From: Euglena gracilis
Taxonomy: Eukaryota > Euglenida > Euglenophyceae > Euglenales
NCBI GenBank assembly: GCA_039621445.1
Contig: CP154955.1
Location: forward strand, 5,074,785 to 5,138,784
Length of the DNA: 64,000 nucleotides
Direction of reading: 5' to 3'
The translations under genes and the position numbers were made by a program. Shown here piece after piece: positions 41,048-51,880 of the stretch; the stretch's first letter is position 1; each line of letters opens with the position of its first letter. Under the pieces are notes generated by a model. That model was not told the origin of the DNA and did not search any database. It saw only the letters and a list, made by a program, of their open reading frames with translations.

Positions 41048-41950
41048 TTACCCGGGTGGTTGTATGACATTCCTGATCAGTTGACATGTTGTTTGGGAGG
41101 AATTTTTTGTCAGCCATTTTAGGCTTTTTTTGCAACCTTTGATGGGGGGGTGTTTCCCCATTTTTCCTCCACGGAATTTATTTCCTGTACAAGATGATTT
41201 TGTGTGGTTCTTTTGTGGTGTTAGGCATTGCACCCCTAGGTCCCCGAGGGCTTTGGCTCTTTGAAAAAGAACTTTTTTCTGGGGATGTGCATGCACTCTC
41301 TTTCTGCTCACCTCTCTGGAGGATCTTGTTTTTTTGCCTATCTGGTCTTCCCCACGTTGGTTTGGTTGGTTGGCATACCATAGGGTGACCTCTGTAGTTC
41401 GCCCCCTTGACTGAATAATCGGGAATTGAGAAATAAACGTTGGAGGGGTTCCTGCCCCTCCCTCCAACAGGGCCACTGTGAGTTCTTTTTCCTCCTGGGA
41501 TTGTGTCATTGAAAGGGCCACTGTTGGTCCCTTTTTCCCCTTTTTTTGGCAGAGGGTCTCTGTGTCCTCACCGGGGGTTTTCTCCAGCAGCTTCCATAGC
41601 TTCTTGGTGGCCACTGTGTGCCCACTCTGCTGGACTCCAAGGTCTCCATGTATAAATTTGTTTCCCTGATCCAGTTGATCGTCTTCCAGGCCTTGAGTTC
41701 TTCTTGGCCTCAATCCCCATTGGAAATCTGGCGGGGCTGCTGTGGCCCCTCCTTTTCCACATGAGAGGGGCTGTTGTGTGAGAAGAATTGGGGGAGTTTG
41801 GCGGAGCTTTTCTGCCCCTCCTGAGAGGAATTGCTTGTCGCAACTGGCGACCATGGCCCCTTTAGTGGACCGTTCGGTCTCCGCACTGCCAGATGGTGAT
41901 GTCCTGCTTTCCTTGCTGGCTGTTCTGTTTTGATGTGTTGCTGTGTGCAC
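41048..41950 (-). CDS. DIRS ORF1 (Gag-like) protein
   Basis: A 301-codon open minus frame directly upstream of the RT remnant. Basic and hydrophilic (KGAMVASCDKQFLSGG, KKVLFQRAKALGDLG, GKMGKHPPIKGCKK), with no CCHC knuckle. Position and composition fit ORF1 of DIRS elements, thought to be a structural nucleic-acid-binding protein. The stop at the end falls within RT-like sequence. This is the best-preserved frame of the element. Confidence 0.5.
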   Translation of the reverse strand: MHTATHQNRTASKESRTSPSGSAETERSTKGAMVASCDKQFLSGGAEKLRQTPPILLTQQPLSCGKGGATAAPPDFQWGLRPRRTQGLEDDQLDQGNKFIHGDLGVQQSGHTVATKKLWKLLEKTPGEDTETLCQKKGKKGPTVALSMTQSQEEKELTVALLEGGAGTPPTFISQFPIIQSRGRTTEVTLWYANQPNQRGEDQIGKKTRSSREVSRKRVHAHPQKKVLFQRAKALGDLGVQCLTPQKNHTKSSCTGNKFRGGKMGKHPPIKGCKKSLKWLTKNSSQTTCQLIRNVIQPPG

Positions 41951-42039
41951 GGGGCGTGCTTATTACTGCTTTTTGCTGCCTGATTTGGCTGATTACTTAT
42001 TCTGCCCTTCGACGTCAAGGAGAAAGAATTTCACTTCTC

Positions 42040-43270
42040 CGAGTTCAACTGGAGTTTTTTCTGAAGGAGTAGAACTTCAACGAATTTCCAAGATTGCAGC
42101 AGAAGCTGCGGAAGGTAGAGACACAGCAGCAGCTGCAGAAGCTGCAGCGGCGGCAGCAGCACGCACGTCCGTGGCCGGTGCTACCCCCCCCCAGTTCTTC
42201 AAGGAATTTAACATCACCCATTCAACGTGGTGACGGTCATGGACCATGGACAACTGTGGTCAGGAAGGCAAGAAGTCAAATGGAGAGCACCAACACAGGC
42301 CGAAAAGAACCATCCCGTTTTTCTCTGTTCCCCCCCTTCTGGGGGAGAAAGTCTCAATCCAAGCAAGGGCTATGGCATCCTTTCAAGGAATGTCAGAAAT
42401 GGCTATCGAATCCATCATTCAACAGGCCCTGAGGCCCAGATTCACGGCTATGGCAGCCATCATTTAAGTTTTCGGGGGAGCCAAATCTAAGTCTATGGCA
42501 GCCAGAATCCCAGCCTGGAAAGCTCCCATTGGGTAAGGTATGTCCACCTATCCCCCCAGCAGCCTTAAAAACAAACCCCTCAGAGCCAGCAAGCCAATGT
42601 CAAGGCAGCTGGAATCAATGCCGTCAAGAACATTATATGGGAAACAAATAGGGACAAAGCAGGCACAGGAGAAGTCCAGGGAAGAAGGCTAATGGAGGCC
42701 AGGCAGGTCTGAACACCAATGGAGGCCAGGTGGATATGAAGGCCAGTGGAGGCCATTACATTCCAGACCTTCCACACCACATCCATTCTTGGGGGGGGGG
42801 AGGCCCAAGATTGGCTCAGACAGGTCCCCCCAGAAGGTAATCAAGCAAGAAACCTCAGCCACATTTTTACATCCCCGCTGCGGACACAGACCTTCCCCCA
42901 CCTCTGAAAAACAGGGGGAAAGGCTGTCTTTGGGTGTACCTAAGGCAGGGCCAGCTGTGACCCCAGTGATATGACAGCCAGAGGTGACCCCCGTGATGGG
43001 GCAGCCAGGGCAAGATCCCCAATAATGGGGCCTGTGGAACCCTCAGACACCTTACGTCCAGAGGTGCCCCTTACATAGCAGCGCAGGCCTGAAATCCCCA
43101 TTGCGTCAAAGCAGCAGCCGGCAGAGAGGTATTAAACCTGATAAAGGGGGGTTGTGGCAGATCTTCCCCTTCCACCCCAGATGTCCTTAAAAGTTCCATT
43201 CAAGTCCCCCCAGAAATAATGACTGCCCACAATTCCCTGAGAGAATATGAATGTGCAGGAGTAACCTGCA
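42040..43270 (+). pseudogene. DIRS ORF1 remnant, plus copy
   Basis: Frames are rich in Gln, Ala and Lys, with a (CAG/GCA)n-like patch (42090-42165) encoding QQQLQKLQRRQQ or poly-Ala depending on frame. Later frames are Pro- and Ser-rich (SDRSPQKVIKQETSATFL). Frequent stops and frameshifts. Assigned from position before RT. Confidence 0.4.
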
Positions 43271-43279
43271 GGTCCTCCC

Positions 43280-43850
43280 AGAGGAGACAAAAATGTTTGT
43301 CCCTTGGTTCATCATTTCCAAAAAAAAAGAAGGTGAAAAGATAAATGAAAGAATAATTTCAGATTGTCGACAGTTAAATCGCCACTTCACCCCCAGAAGT
43401 TCAGGCTGGAACACATAGGAAAAATATTCCAATATTCAAGAAAAGGTTGGTTTTGTAGAAAAATCGATCTGAAAGGTGCCTATTTCCACCAAAAGCTGCA
43501 CAGAAGCTCAGACAAATATGTGTGCATGCAAGTGGGGGGGAAAACTTGGTAGTCCCAAGCTGCATGCTTTGGCATCAGCGGCCTGCCACAAAAATGTATG
43601 ACTCTCATGAGAGTCTGGGAGAGAAAATGCAGAAAGGAAGGAAAGGTAGTTTTCATCTACCTGGAACACACCTTGCTGTTAGCCCCCAGAAAAAAGACAG
43701 CAGCCCAACATTTGGCAGAAATGAAAAAGGATCTCTTACTGGCAGATTTCAGATTAAACGTCTCCAAATCCTGTCTGTAACCCTCACAGGAAATGGAGCA
43801 GTTGGGCCAGTGGATCAACTTTGAAAAAATACGAACTGTAAATTTCAAAG
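43280..43850 (+). pseudogene. DIRS reverse transcriptase, plus copy
   Basis: Reads FVPWFIISKKK and ISDCRQLNRHFTP (fingers), then FRLEHIGKIFQ, KIDLKGAYFHQKLH (first catalytic Asp kept) and VVFIYLEHTLLLAP where YLDD is expected, so the catalytic pair is lost (EH in place of DD). Several frameshifts separate the blocks. Non-functional. Confidence 0.7.
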
Positions 43851-44640
43851 GAAAAACTAAAATCCTTAAGAAAGGAGCTACGCAAAGTGCTCACAGCACG
43901 AAAAATGAGCAGCAGAAAAATCAGCTTTATTGTGGGACAAATCAGAAGCTATTTAGTCTCAATGTCATTTCTCACAAATCTGACAGATCAGCTTTGCAAA
44001 ATGGCGCATCTGCACTCAAAGTGACGTTGGGATCACACCCTACACCATTCCCCAAGGGATCAAGGAGAAAATTGGGGAATTAAAAGAATTTTTACAGCCA
44101 GGTGTTTGTATGCAGGGCATTTCAATTCCAGGCCTCTCAGGAACTGTTCTGAGACAGCAGCACCTGGCAGTGAGGGGGGGAGGGCTGGACAAAAACCCAG
44201 CCCAAAAGGTGCAGGATTTTTGAGGGGACCTGCATGTCCTTCATATCAACCAAAAATACTTCACGTCAGCAGTGGAAACCGTAAAAGCTTTGGCAAGGCC
44301 AAAACAAACCAATTGTCCTTCACGTGGACAGCCAGGTAGCTTTAATATATTTAACAAAATGTGGAGGACAAAAGCCCGACCTAAATTCCACCTTAAAACC
44401 TATGCTCTACCATTCTCAAGAAAAGCAAGTCAACTTGCACGTGGTTTGGGTCCCATCCAGGAGAAATTGGCAGACTCCCTGACCAGGGTGCAAAAGGACC
44501 CAGGGAATTATTCCGTATGTTTACACATTTTTCACCAGATTCTGCAGTTTTTCAAAAAATATACAAGCCCAGATGTGGACATGATTTGCACACCCAGAAA
44601 CAACGAATTTCCCAAGTTCATTTGAGGATACCTCCACCAA
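43851..44640 (+). pseudogene. DIRS RNase H, plus copy
   Basis: After an AT-rich stretch (43850-44210) without motifs, frames give IVLHVDSQVALIYLTKCGGQK and HVVWVPSR, then LADSLTRVQKDPGNYSV and DVDMICTPRNNEFPKF. These are the core and the tail of DIRS-type RNase H. Frameshifts near 44330 and 44470. Confidence 0.65.
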
Positions 44641-45111
44641 GGGGCTCTGCTGGTGGATGCCTTGGAGGTAGATTTAAAAGGCCTCCCCCAGTTTATGCAA
44701 ACCCCTCCTAGAGCATCATTCCACAGTTGGTTCAGAGATTAATGTTAGACCCAGACCTAACTTGTCAGTTGATTGTACCCTAGTGGGCTTCGACATCAAG
44801 TTGTGCTGGTAACCCCCCAGTGGGGTTTGTTGACCAACTGCTGGTGGAAGGAGATGCCCCCTCAAGGTGGAATGTGGCCTGCTTGGTTGCTTCAGGCAAA
44901 TATTACAATCCCAGGAAGTTTTTATGTCCAGTATCGAATAAAAAATCCGTGAAATGTCAAAAAATATGACTCAGTCTTCAGGACAGTGGTAGGCAAAATG
45001 TTGCACAAAGCGGTGCCCCTGCAGGACCGCACAGTCCACAGAATGGCTTAGTCCATCCTTGATCTTGCTGTTCAAAGCATCAACACTGCACGAAATGCAT
45101 ACGCAGCAGCC
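44641..45111 (+). pseudogene. Linker between RNase H and recombinase, decayed
   Basis: No motif is readable. In DIRS elements a Dam-like methylase and the recombinase N-terminus would lie here, but no NPPF motif is seen. Confidence 0.35.
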
Positions 45112-45700
45112 TTGTTACTCCCAGGGTTTGGATCATTGAGATTTTCTTCTCTTTTGGCTCCATTGAAAAGGAAATGGAATTTCAACGTCTGCAAGTATGC
45201 CCATTTTTGGGACCCCACTCATTTTCTAGACAACATCATCAGACAATCAAAACCCCTCTCAAAACTCTCTGTGAAAGAGCTCAGAAACAGACTCATCATT
45301 TGTTGGAGGCCGTTGGCCCTCCACAGGGTGGTTGACCTAGACAGAACCCGGCCAAAGATGGAACAAAACGTTTTCACTTTGTTGCAAAGGAAACGGTGGA
45401 ATTACCCAAGGTGGAAGGAGATTATGAAATTGCCACACAGCCCCCTCAGAAGCCCTTGGCATTTATTGAAACAGTACGTGGAAAGGATAGCCCACATGGT
45501 TAGTCACAAAAATAATTGTTATAATGTGAAAGACCTTTGGCCGCAGAAAGAGTGAATTGTCTCACCAAAGAGGTGCTGCAATACGAGGGGGGTCGACACC
45601 ACTTAATGGAAACCCCACAGCACCAGGGGGGCTGGGGTTTTGTGGTGGAAAAATGCTGGTTTGCAAGAGGAAGAAGTGCAGCAACCGGGTCAGTGAAAAC
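45112..45700 (+). pseudogene. Tyrosine recombinase of DIRS-like element, plus copy
   Basis: First frame (45112-45555): DPTHFLDNIIRQ, KLSVKELRNRLIICWRPLALHRVVDLDRT, where the Arg of LHRVVDL fits the first catalytic Arg. After a frameshift comes HSTRGAG (45616-45636), the H-x-x-R box, then WWKNAGLQEEEVQQPG leading toward the expected Tyr. Such an enzyme joins circular cDNA to the genome in place of an integrase. Broken by at least two shifts; I cannot place the Tyr with confidence. Confidence 0.7.
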
Positions 45701-46380
45701 AGCTTTGGAGCCTTTCCGGCCCATTAATTGAGGCTGGGAGTGGTACAAATAATTCAAAAAACTAAGACCAAAAGTGGGCAGTGCGGAGCCCGAATGGTCT
45801 CGGACTCCCACGAAAAGGAAAGGAGAGGAAAGGACAAAGAGGGCGAAGCACAAGAAGATGGTGAGCCAAACCCCCTGCCAACAAAATTAGCAGAAAAATA
45901 AAAACATCTCAGCCAGAGAGTGGACCCCCAGCCGTGAAGCCCCAACCACCCACCCAGAAACACACCAGAAAGACACATCCATCCCCAACTCCGGGGGGGA
46001 CCTCCACCAAGCGACTATATGAGGGGGGAGGGGCGGTGCCACGACGGCTTAGTTTCGCCAAGGTGTCGGAGGAGGCCTCATGATCGCCAACTCCGGCATC
46101 AAATGCGTAGTAAGAAGCACCCCCCGCGCACTCGTACTACCTCGAGGAAAAAGGACAAGCGAGGAAGGGACACCGAGGGCGAAGCACAAAGTCCTTGTGA
46201 GGCCATGCCTTGCTCGCTGGCGGTGTTGTTTGGATTGTTTGGGTGCGGAGGGTTAGGAGGTCCCGCGTAGTGCCGCCTTTCTGGAGTTGGCTGACGATGC
46301 TGCTCCTACTTAGCGACGCGGCTTCTTGCCCCTGGGGGGGTCCCCCCTTCTCCCCCCCTGGCCCCCACTCTCCTACCGAG
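45701..46380. other. Spacer between convergent DIRS copies
   Basis: Contains two copies of a GACACCGAGGGCGAAGCACAAAG-type repeat (45815-45860 and 46150-46225) and GC-rich stretches. No gene is recognised. Confidence 0.45.
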
Positions 46381-46399
46381 GGGTTTTGAAGGCGAAGTT

Positions 46400-47340
46400 T
46401 GCTTCACGGGTTGGGGGAGCGGCTCATAAGGTCCATGTGCTTCGTCCTTGGTGTCCATTCTTCCCTGGTTGTTTTTCCTCCAGTGAGAACGAGACACGTC
46501 GGCCTCGCCACTTCTCCCTTGTAAGGCAAGATTGTGTACTGAAATGAGGGGGGCCACGGCATTTTCTAAGGCACTTTTGGCACCAGGTCGTCCGTAATAT
46601 GCTTAAAGCTCCACCCCCTTCCACTGACCAATTTGAAAAACTACTTGGGCAGGAAGGCCAACTGTTTTTTGAGTAAACCAACCCCTGCCCCTCTGGTGGA
46701 GTGGACCCACCACACCTGGGGTTGCACCCCTTGCTTGGCCAAAAAGTATTTTCTCATAGAAGCAATTCTGTCTGCACTTACGGCCCTGAAGTGCGTTTTC
46801 ATGAAATTAGGGGGGGGCCTGGTCTGACGTATAAACTTGTAGCAGCTACATAGCACATCATTAAATAAAATGTGCTTATTTTTGGACACTGGGGTATGGA
46901 CACAACCCATTCCCACTTATGGAATTTTTTCCTTTTACGCCTAACCTTGATGTAGGGTGCCCTACAACACACTGGTGGTTCGTTTGCCTTGTGCCAAGTG
47001 TGAGGATCGGTATAAACAGAAGATTCGTGAGCAGAAAAATCAGTTGTGTACGCAATGTAGAAATATCAGTGGGCACGGGCGCCTTTGCCAGTCCCAGGAG
47101 GATGGGACTGGATCCCAAAATGTCCCACATTTCTCCAGGTTTTGGTTCCAGAGCCTCTTGTAAGGGGTTAACAGGGTGTGGGATTTGAACCCACCAACCC
47201 CAGGACTCAACCCATAGCAATGTATGCATGACGGTCTTGGGCCTTAGAAAATTGGAATAACTTAATTAAAGCGTCAGCCACTTGGTCTGTCGTGGCTTCA
47301 GGGGGGCACCCCCAAGTCTTCCAAAACCACCCAAAGAAGT
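46400..47340 (-). pseudogene. Tyrosine recombinase of DIRS-like element, minus copy
   Basis: Frames give RYQSAFELLWVVLEDLG and ALIKLFQFSKAQDRHAYIAM (N-terminal SAM-like helices), a decayed middle (46900-47200), then VSADRIASMRKYFLAKQG and VHSTRGAGVG. HSTR is at 46692-46703 and is the H-x-x-R catalytic box. The same HSTRGAG string occurs in the plus copy. Frameshifts and stops make it non-functional. Confidence 0.65.
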
Positions 47341-48150
47341 TCAAAAGCACTTTGATAACGCTTTAACCTGGGGTTTCTCCCCAGGAAATCGTTTTTGGTC
47401 TGAACCTGAATTTGTTTCCTCTCCAAAAGTTTCTTGAGCAAATCAAGCAAAACATGGGCCCCCTGGGGGGTGGCATTTGTTTCTCCCTGCAATTGGTGAA
47501 CATGCCCCTGTAGGGGGTTATTTTCAGGCAGGGGGTCCCTGGAACTTCCATTTTTTTTAATTGGGGCCACCACGTGGCTAAATCCCAGTAGGGGATGACC
47601 ATCAAAACTTTGGTCTGGGGAAACATTTTCAACCTGCGCAGAAATTCTTGAATTATTGACCAGGGGGGGGGAGGGTTGCATAAGATCCCCCATGTTGTCC
47701 AGTGGACAGTGTAATGCATTTACTGCTGTGGACTCCCAGTGGGGCCACCTGGCCAGAAAAATGGGCAGTTGTTTGTTGCCCGTGGATGAAAAAAAAATAT
47801 GTTTCCAGCTGTATGAAAACTTGTAAATGCTGTCCTAGCCATTGAAAAAAGTTGGGGGTCTAAAGAATAATCCCCCCTGTCCATTCACCATCTGCTGCAC
47901 TGAGCTCCTTTACATTTATGTGCAAAATGGAGTCTTTTTCCCAAAATTCCTGCACAACTTCCCCTGTGTGGATGTCCACCCCCCAGGCATGGGTGCTGCT
48001 TTCAGAGTGCAACTCTCTAGTTACATTTTGGGGGAAGGGTCTGGTTTTTTCTCTTAATTGGGCTTCGACCTGGGAAATGGGGTGTTTTGAGTCCCAGGTG
48101 GCTGTGGACTTTGCCACCAAAACAATTGCCAGGGCATTCGTAAAAGCCCT
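47341..48150 (-). pseudogene. DIRS RNase H, minus copy 2
   Basis: STATWDSKHPISQ, then STHAWGVDIHTGEVVQEFWEKDSILHINVKELSAA (core with conserved Asp and Glu), later LARWPHWESTAVNALHCPLDNMGDL, the DIRS tail. A deletion near 47880 joins ELSAA to unrelated sequence. A long hydrophilic linker (47693-47340) leads to the recombinase. Confidence 0.65.
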
Positions 48151-48902
48151 TTAAAAGGGCAGGGCCATTAAGTGGCATATTACTTGACCCAAAATGCAGC
48201 CATCTGCGTTTTTGAAATGTAATCTTTTTTTCCAATTTTTCCCAGCTCCTTTTTTGCATTTTTTAACTTTCTGGGGGGGCAGCTGTAACTTTCCTTCCTG
48301 GAAGTTTAGTTGAAAACCTACATGGGTTTTCACTTGGGTGGGCTGCAGTGTGTACTGTTTTACATTAATTTTGAACTCTGAATTCAGTAAATCTTTGACG
48401 ACTGTTTCCAGGTGACGATGCAAAATGGTTTGGGTTGGGGCCACCAGCGAAATGTCGTCCAGGTAAACAAAAAACATTGATGTCCCTTTATCTCCGTAAA
48501 TTTTCGAACGTCTTCATTACTGACATGAACATTTAGGGCATTACATTTAGCCCAAAGCAGCCTGTTTAAAATTCCCAGGTCTGACCCCCTGCTTGATGCC
48601 TTAAAAAAGGCCTTAAGCCTGAACGTAACGGAATATGAAAATAAGCATCCTTTAGTTCCATTTTTACTGCCCAGTGGCCTTTTTCCAAAACTCGAAAAAT
48701 GTGTTGGATATGATCCAGCTTGAAAGGTTTTACTCGAAGCTGGTGATTTAACACTGGCCAATTTGCATTTGGTTGTTCCCCCTTCTGGTTTAAAAAATAT
48801 AACCCATGGGATCAAATGCTGGGTTTCTGAATCCCAAACTCGTTTCACTGACCCTTTTTTTGCAATCCACTGTAAAGGGGTCCTAACATAAACATTGGCC
48901 AA
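48151..48902 (-). pseudogene. DIRS reverse transcriptase, minus copy 2
   Basis: VWDSETQHLIPW, LRVKPFKLDHIQHIFRVLEKGHWAVKMELKDAYFHIPL (first catalytic Asp), and after frameshifts FFVYLDDISLVAP (48470), the YxDD box, then KTHVGFQLNF. Both catalytic blocks survive, making this the best RT of the DIRS group here, but three frames are needed. Confidence 0.75.
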
Positions 48903-48960
48903 AATTTGCCTTAGTTGGCCTGAAAATCACTGAAATTACATTTTTTGGCTTTCGGTGGAA

Positions 48961-49204
48961 GTTAACCTTGGGAAAAGATTATTATGGTTCGGCTTGAAGG
49001 CCTGAACTCCATATTTGACTTTGCAGGGCCGATTCATTGAAATTTTCAAGACCGGCTGACCGATTTTCCACAGTAGGATTTGCCATTTTCCCTAATTACA
49101 ATAAGATTGTCCCTACTCGAACCCCCAAATTTCACACCATACCACACACCGGGTTCTTGTACCCAACACCTATGCACTTCTGAATACTACAAAAAAATAT
49201 CAGT
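48961..49204. other. Short spacer
   Basis: AT-rich; no gene or repeat recognised. Confidence 0.4.
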
Positions 49205-49455
49205 TTGTGGGCTCTTTGTTTTACGGCTTGTGTTCGATGCCCCATGACGGGCCGGTGCCTCTCACTGCCGGGCCGGAAGCCAATATCCGACCCGGGAATC
49301 GAACCCACGACCTCCCGGTTTCTCGACTAGCGTCATGCCTCCAGACTACCGGTGGGGACAAAGGAGGTCCTCACCTGGCGGTTCATCGGTCTCCCGCCGG
49401 GCAGCCTCCTGAGCAACCAGTGCCGCTCCGGGATATCCCATAGTCGTGGACCAAC
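49205..49455 (-). mobile_element. SINE family S1, minus copy
   Basis: Reverse strand has GGAGGCATGACGCTAG and the perfect B box GGTTCGATTCC. Plus strand begins GGGCTCTTTGTTTTACGGC, the family end also present at 59158 and 61460. Confidence 0.7.
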
Positions 49456-50600
49456 CCACGGCGATCCCTACACTCCCCTTCCTAAGGAACGACCGGAGTT
49501 CGCTCTTCACGACTCCTTTTTGATCGCCGTGGGACCCTCTGCTACCATGTAAGGGTTGCCCTTCCTGAGGTCCCTGTGAATGGACCCCTGGTGGCGCAAC
49601 CTGCGTAGGATCGCTCGCATTTGAGCCCTTCGGGCCCACCTGGAAGGGGTTTTCTCCTTGGAGGAAAAGCGGGGTAGGCGTGGGTGTTGGTGAGGATGGT
49701 GACGTTGGAAAACGACATACTTTTGCCTCAACAAATGAACTTGGATACTTGGTCAACGAGACTTGAACTTGCTATTGTAATTGTAATTTGAATTTTCTTG
49801 TATTTGCACTTTGAATTGGCACTTGCAATGCAAAACAATTGACGCCAAATGACAGATAAAAAACAGCGCCCTGTGCACAGAAAATGTACAATTGGAGGCG
49901 GGCTACAGCTGGGGGGGCTACTTGGTATACTCCGCGCAAATATTAATGAATTGCGCCACCTGGCCGCCCACCAAGGGGGTGCGCATGCTTGCGAAAAGGC
50001 CGGGAGGGCTAGCGCATCCCCTTGGGGGTAGCCTGTTGGCCCCCTCAACCTGCCCCCTCCTTTACCTACCCTTGCCTTGGTCAAAATGGCTGTGAGGTCC
50101 TCTTGGGGGCCAGTGGGGCCTCAAAAGGCCCTTGGGGACCTTGGAGCCCCCTCGCGGCCCTTCGTGGCCCCTTCGGGCACCCCCCCCCTTGGGGCGGGCA
50201 CCCTCGGACCGCGCACACTCCCCTCCTCAAAAGAAATTGCCGCGCAATTTAAAATTAGACTCCTTTGCCGGTCCGAGGTTCCGCCCCCCCCTTTTCCGCT
50301 TTCCCCGCTCCGAAAAATTGTACTTTTTGTGTGGAAACGCACGAAACGGTGATGCCACGCGCCGTGCACGGCGCGTGCTGTTGGGGAGGGGGTACACGGG
50401 AGGGGCGAGAAGGGGGACGGGCGCCCACAGGAGGTCCACGGGCGCCTGCGGGCCCGGGGGCGCGCAGGGCCATGGAGGCCCAACGGGTGCCTCTACCCCC
50501 CGGGTGTGCATTTTTTTGAGTGCTTCAAGTGTTCGTTCGATCTCCATTTCATTTTCGGCGTTGGAGGGGCCCCGTGGGCAAGTTGGCCCCGTGGGTGGAG
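49456..50600. other. GC-rich spacer
   Basis: Open in many frames because of high GC and few stop codons; no motif recognised. GCGTAGGATC at 49603-49612 matches the LTR motif and may mark an old LTR fragment. 49740-49860 is AT-rich. Confidence 0.4.
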
Positions 50601-50601
50601 G

Positions 50602-50830
50602 CACCTGCCAATTCTTTCTGATTTTTGACGGTTGGCTACACTCCTACCTCCTCGGCCCACCATGCCAGGGGAGGGGGAGGGCACCTGCCATTTTGACCAA
50701 CTTTTGTTGGTTGGCCACGCTCCTCTTCGGTCCACCGTGCCGAGAGAGGGAGGGCGCCTGCCGATTTCTGAAATACACCCTGTCAGCCAATTTTTGAAGT
50801 TAACCATGCGCGGGGGGGGCAGGCGCCAAC
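50602..50830. repeat. Imperfect minisatellite, three units of about 75-80 bp
   Basis: Units start GGCACCTGCCAATT, GGCACCTGCCATTT and GGCGCCTGCCGATT, each followed by TTTTTGACGGTTGGC- or TTTTGTTGGTTGGCC-like and CCACCRTGCC blocks; the third is the most diverged. Confidence 0.55.
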
Positions 50831-51470
50831 TCCCCCTCCACACTGGAGGGAGCGGGGGAGGAACAGCCCCCCCCTCTCAAGAGGACGGGCCCGGACCAAG
50901 GCGGCTCGGCCCACAACGCTGGGGGGGGGGGGGGGCAGCCCCGACCCCTCCACGGGGGAGGGGGTAGCTTCCTCCTCCAAGGAACGGGCTCCGCCAAAGG
51001 CGCGTCCCCGGCGCCCCCTCCCGCACGCACCCCTGCCAAGCCCCCGGGGGCCTTTGGCCCCGGGATACTGGCAAGGCGGGGCGGCACTGCTGGGTGGGGT
51101 CAAAGGCTTCCTTCCCAACGCAAGAGCTTTCCACCCCGGGCCAAGGGGGGCCTGTGGGGGGAATCAAATTACACCCGGGCATCGAGCTTTTCGGGGGGGG
51201 GGGCGGTCAGCTCCTACCGTGGGCCAAGAGGGCTCACAGGATCGGAGAGGGAGCGGAGGGGCCCCGACGGTGCCTCCCCGGGACGCGAGTCCACTCGGGC
51301 GCTGCACCGTCCGGTGTAGTGCACGTGCGGCGCGTGGGGTGCCTGTTAGCGGCACGCCCGGAGGCGCAGAGCAAGGCCAGGGAGAAGAACGGTGGTGGGG
51401 CGAACCGAATCCACCGACCAGTGGCACAGCCTACTGGATTTGAAGAGTTCAGGGGAGTAAGGCTATGTAC
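50831..51470. other. GC-rich low-complexity stretch
   Basis: Runs of C and G (for example 50921-50937), no gene recognised. Confidence 0.4.
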
Positions 51471-51880
51471 AGAGGCAACAGTCTGTGCACGCTGGTGAAG
51501 GGAGGGAAGGTAAAAGCGGCGAGCTTAGAGAATAGTATAAGGCGCGAGGTGCGTGGGCAGGTAAGAGGGGTGAGCTTAGTGAAAAGATCTCGTCATGCTG
51601 CGGGTGCACAGGCGATTTGTAATCCTGTTCTCGACCACCGCAATTCCGATTGGTCATTGAGACCTGGATTGGGTGGACGGGCCCTTCGTTTCCTACCGCA
51701 CCAGGATCGGGTCAGGAGGTGCGCTTGAAGAGGTTGTATGGTGGACTTGACTTGAGGTCCTTCACGGGGGTTCAGCCCCCCTTCGATTGTGTGCGACTTC
51801 TGCACCTCCATGGTGGACGTCCTCAGAGAGTTCTCGGCTTTTGGTATTCCATTTCGGGTGTTTGGAGCTCAGCCTCGTGG
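51471..51880 (-). other. Probable 3' region of the LINE fragment
   Basis: Downstream (sense) of the LINE stop codon. Contains a short direct repeat (GAGCTTAGWGAAWAG at 51518 and 51571). No gene recognised. Confidence 0.4.

Larger units (their letters stand above)
37965..41950 (-). mobile_element. DIRS-like element, minus copy 1, decayed
   Basis: In sense order: ORF1-like (41950-41048), RT N-terminus (about 41010-40730), a deletion, RNase H N-part (40460-40232), a nested insertion (40230-38578), RNase H rest (38577-37970). Order and motifs follow the better copy at 46.4-48.96 kb. No recombinase part remains, so it is truncated at its 3' end. Confidence 0.65.
41990..45700 (+). mobile_element. 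DIRS-like element, plus copy, decayed
   Basis: Order on the plus strand: ORF1-like (42040-42470 and beyond), RT (43280-43800), RNase H (44220-44640), tyrosine recombinase (45112-45690). Its head is next to the head of the minus copy at 41950, so the two are divergent. Confidence 0.65.
46390..48960 (-). mobile_element. DIRS-like element, minus copy 2
   Basis: Sense order RT (48902-48151), RNase H (48150-47700), linker and tyrosine recombinase (47700-46400). Converges with the plus copy at 45.7 kb. ORF1 is missing; similarity stops at about 48960. Confidence 0.7.

Noticed and set aside
46957-47163. Plus-strand frame with CAKC...CTQC, zinc-ribbon-like
   Set aside because: Antisense to the DIRS recombinase region and short; the Cys pairs are likely chance.
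49205-49455. tRNA gene
   Set aside because: B box is perfect but no full cloverleaf or acceptor stem can be drawn and the sequence is repeated with a fixed tail, so it is a SINE.
50100-51450. Overlapping 100-220-codon frames as host genes
   Set aside because: Open in up to four frames at once because of high GC; no motif or start context.
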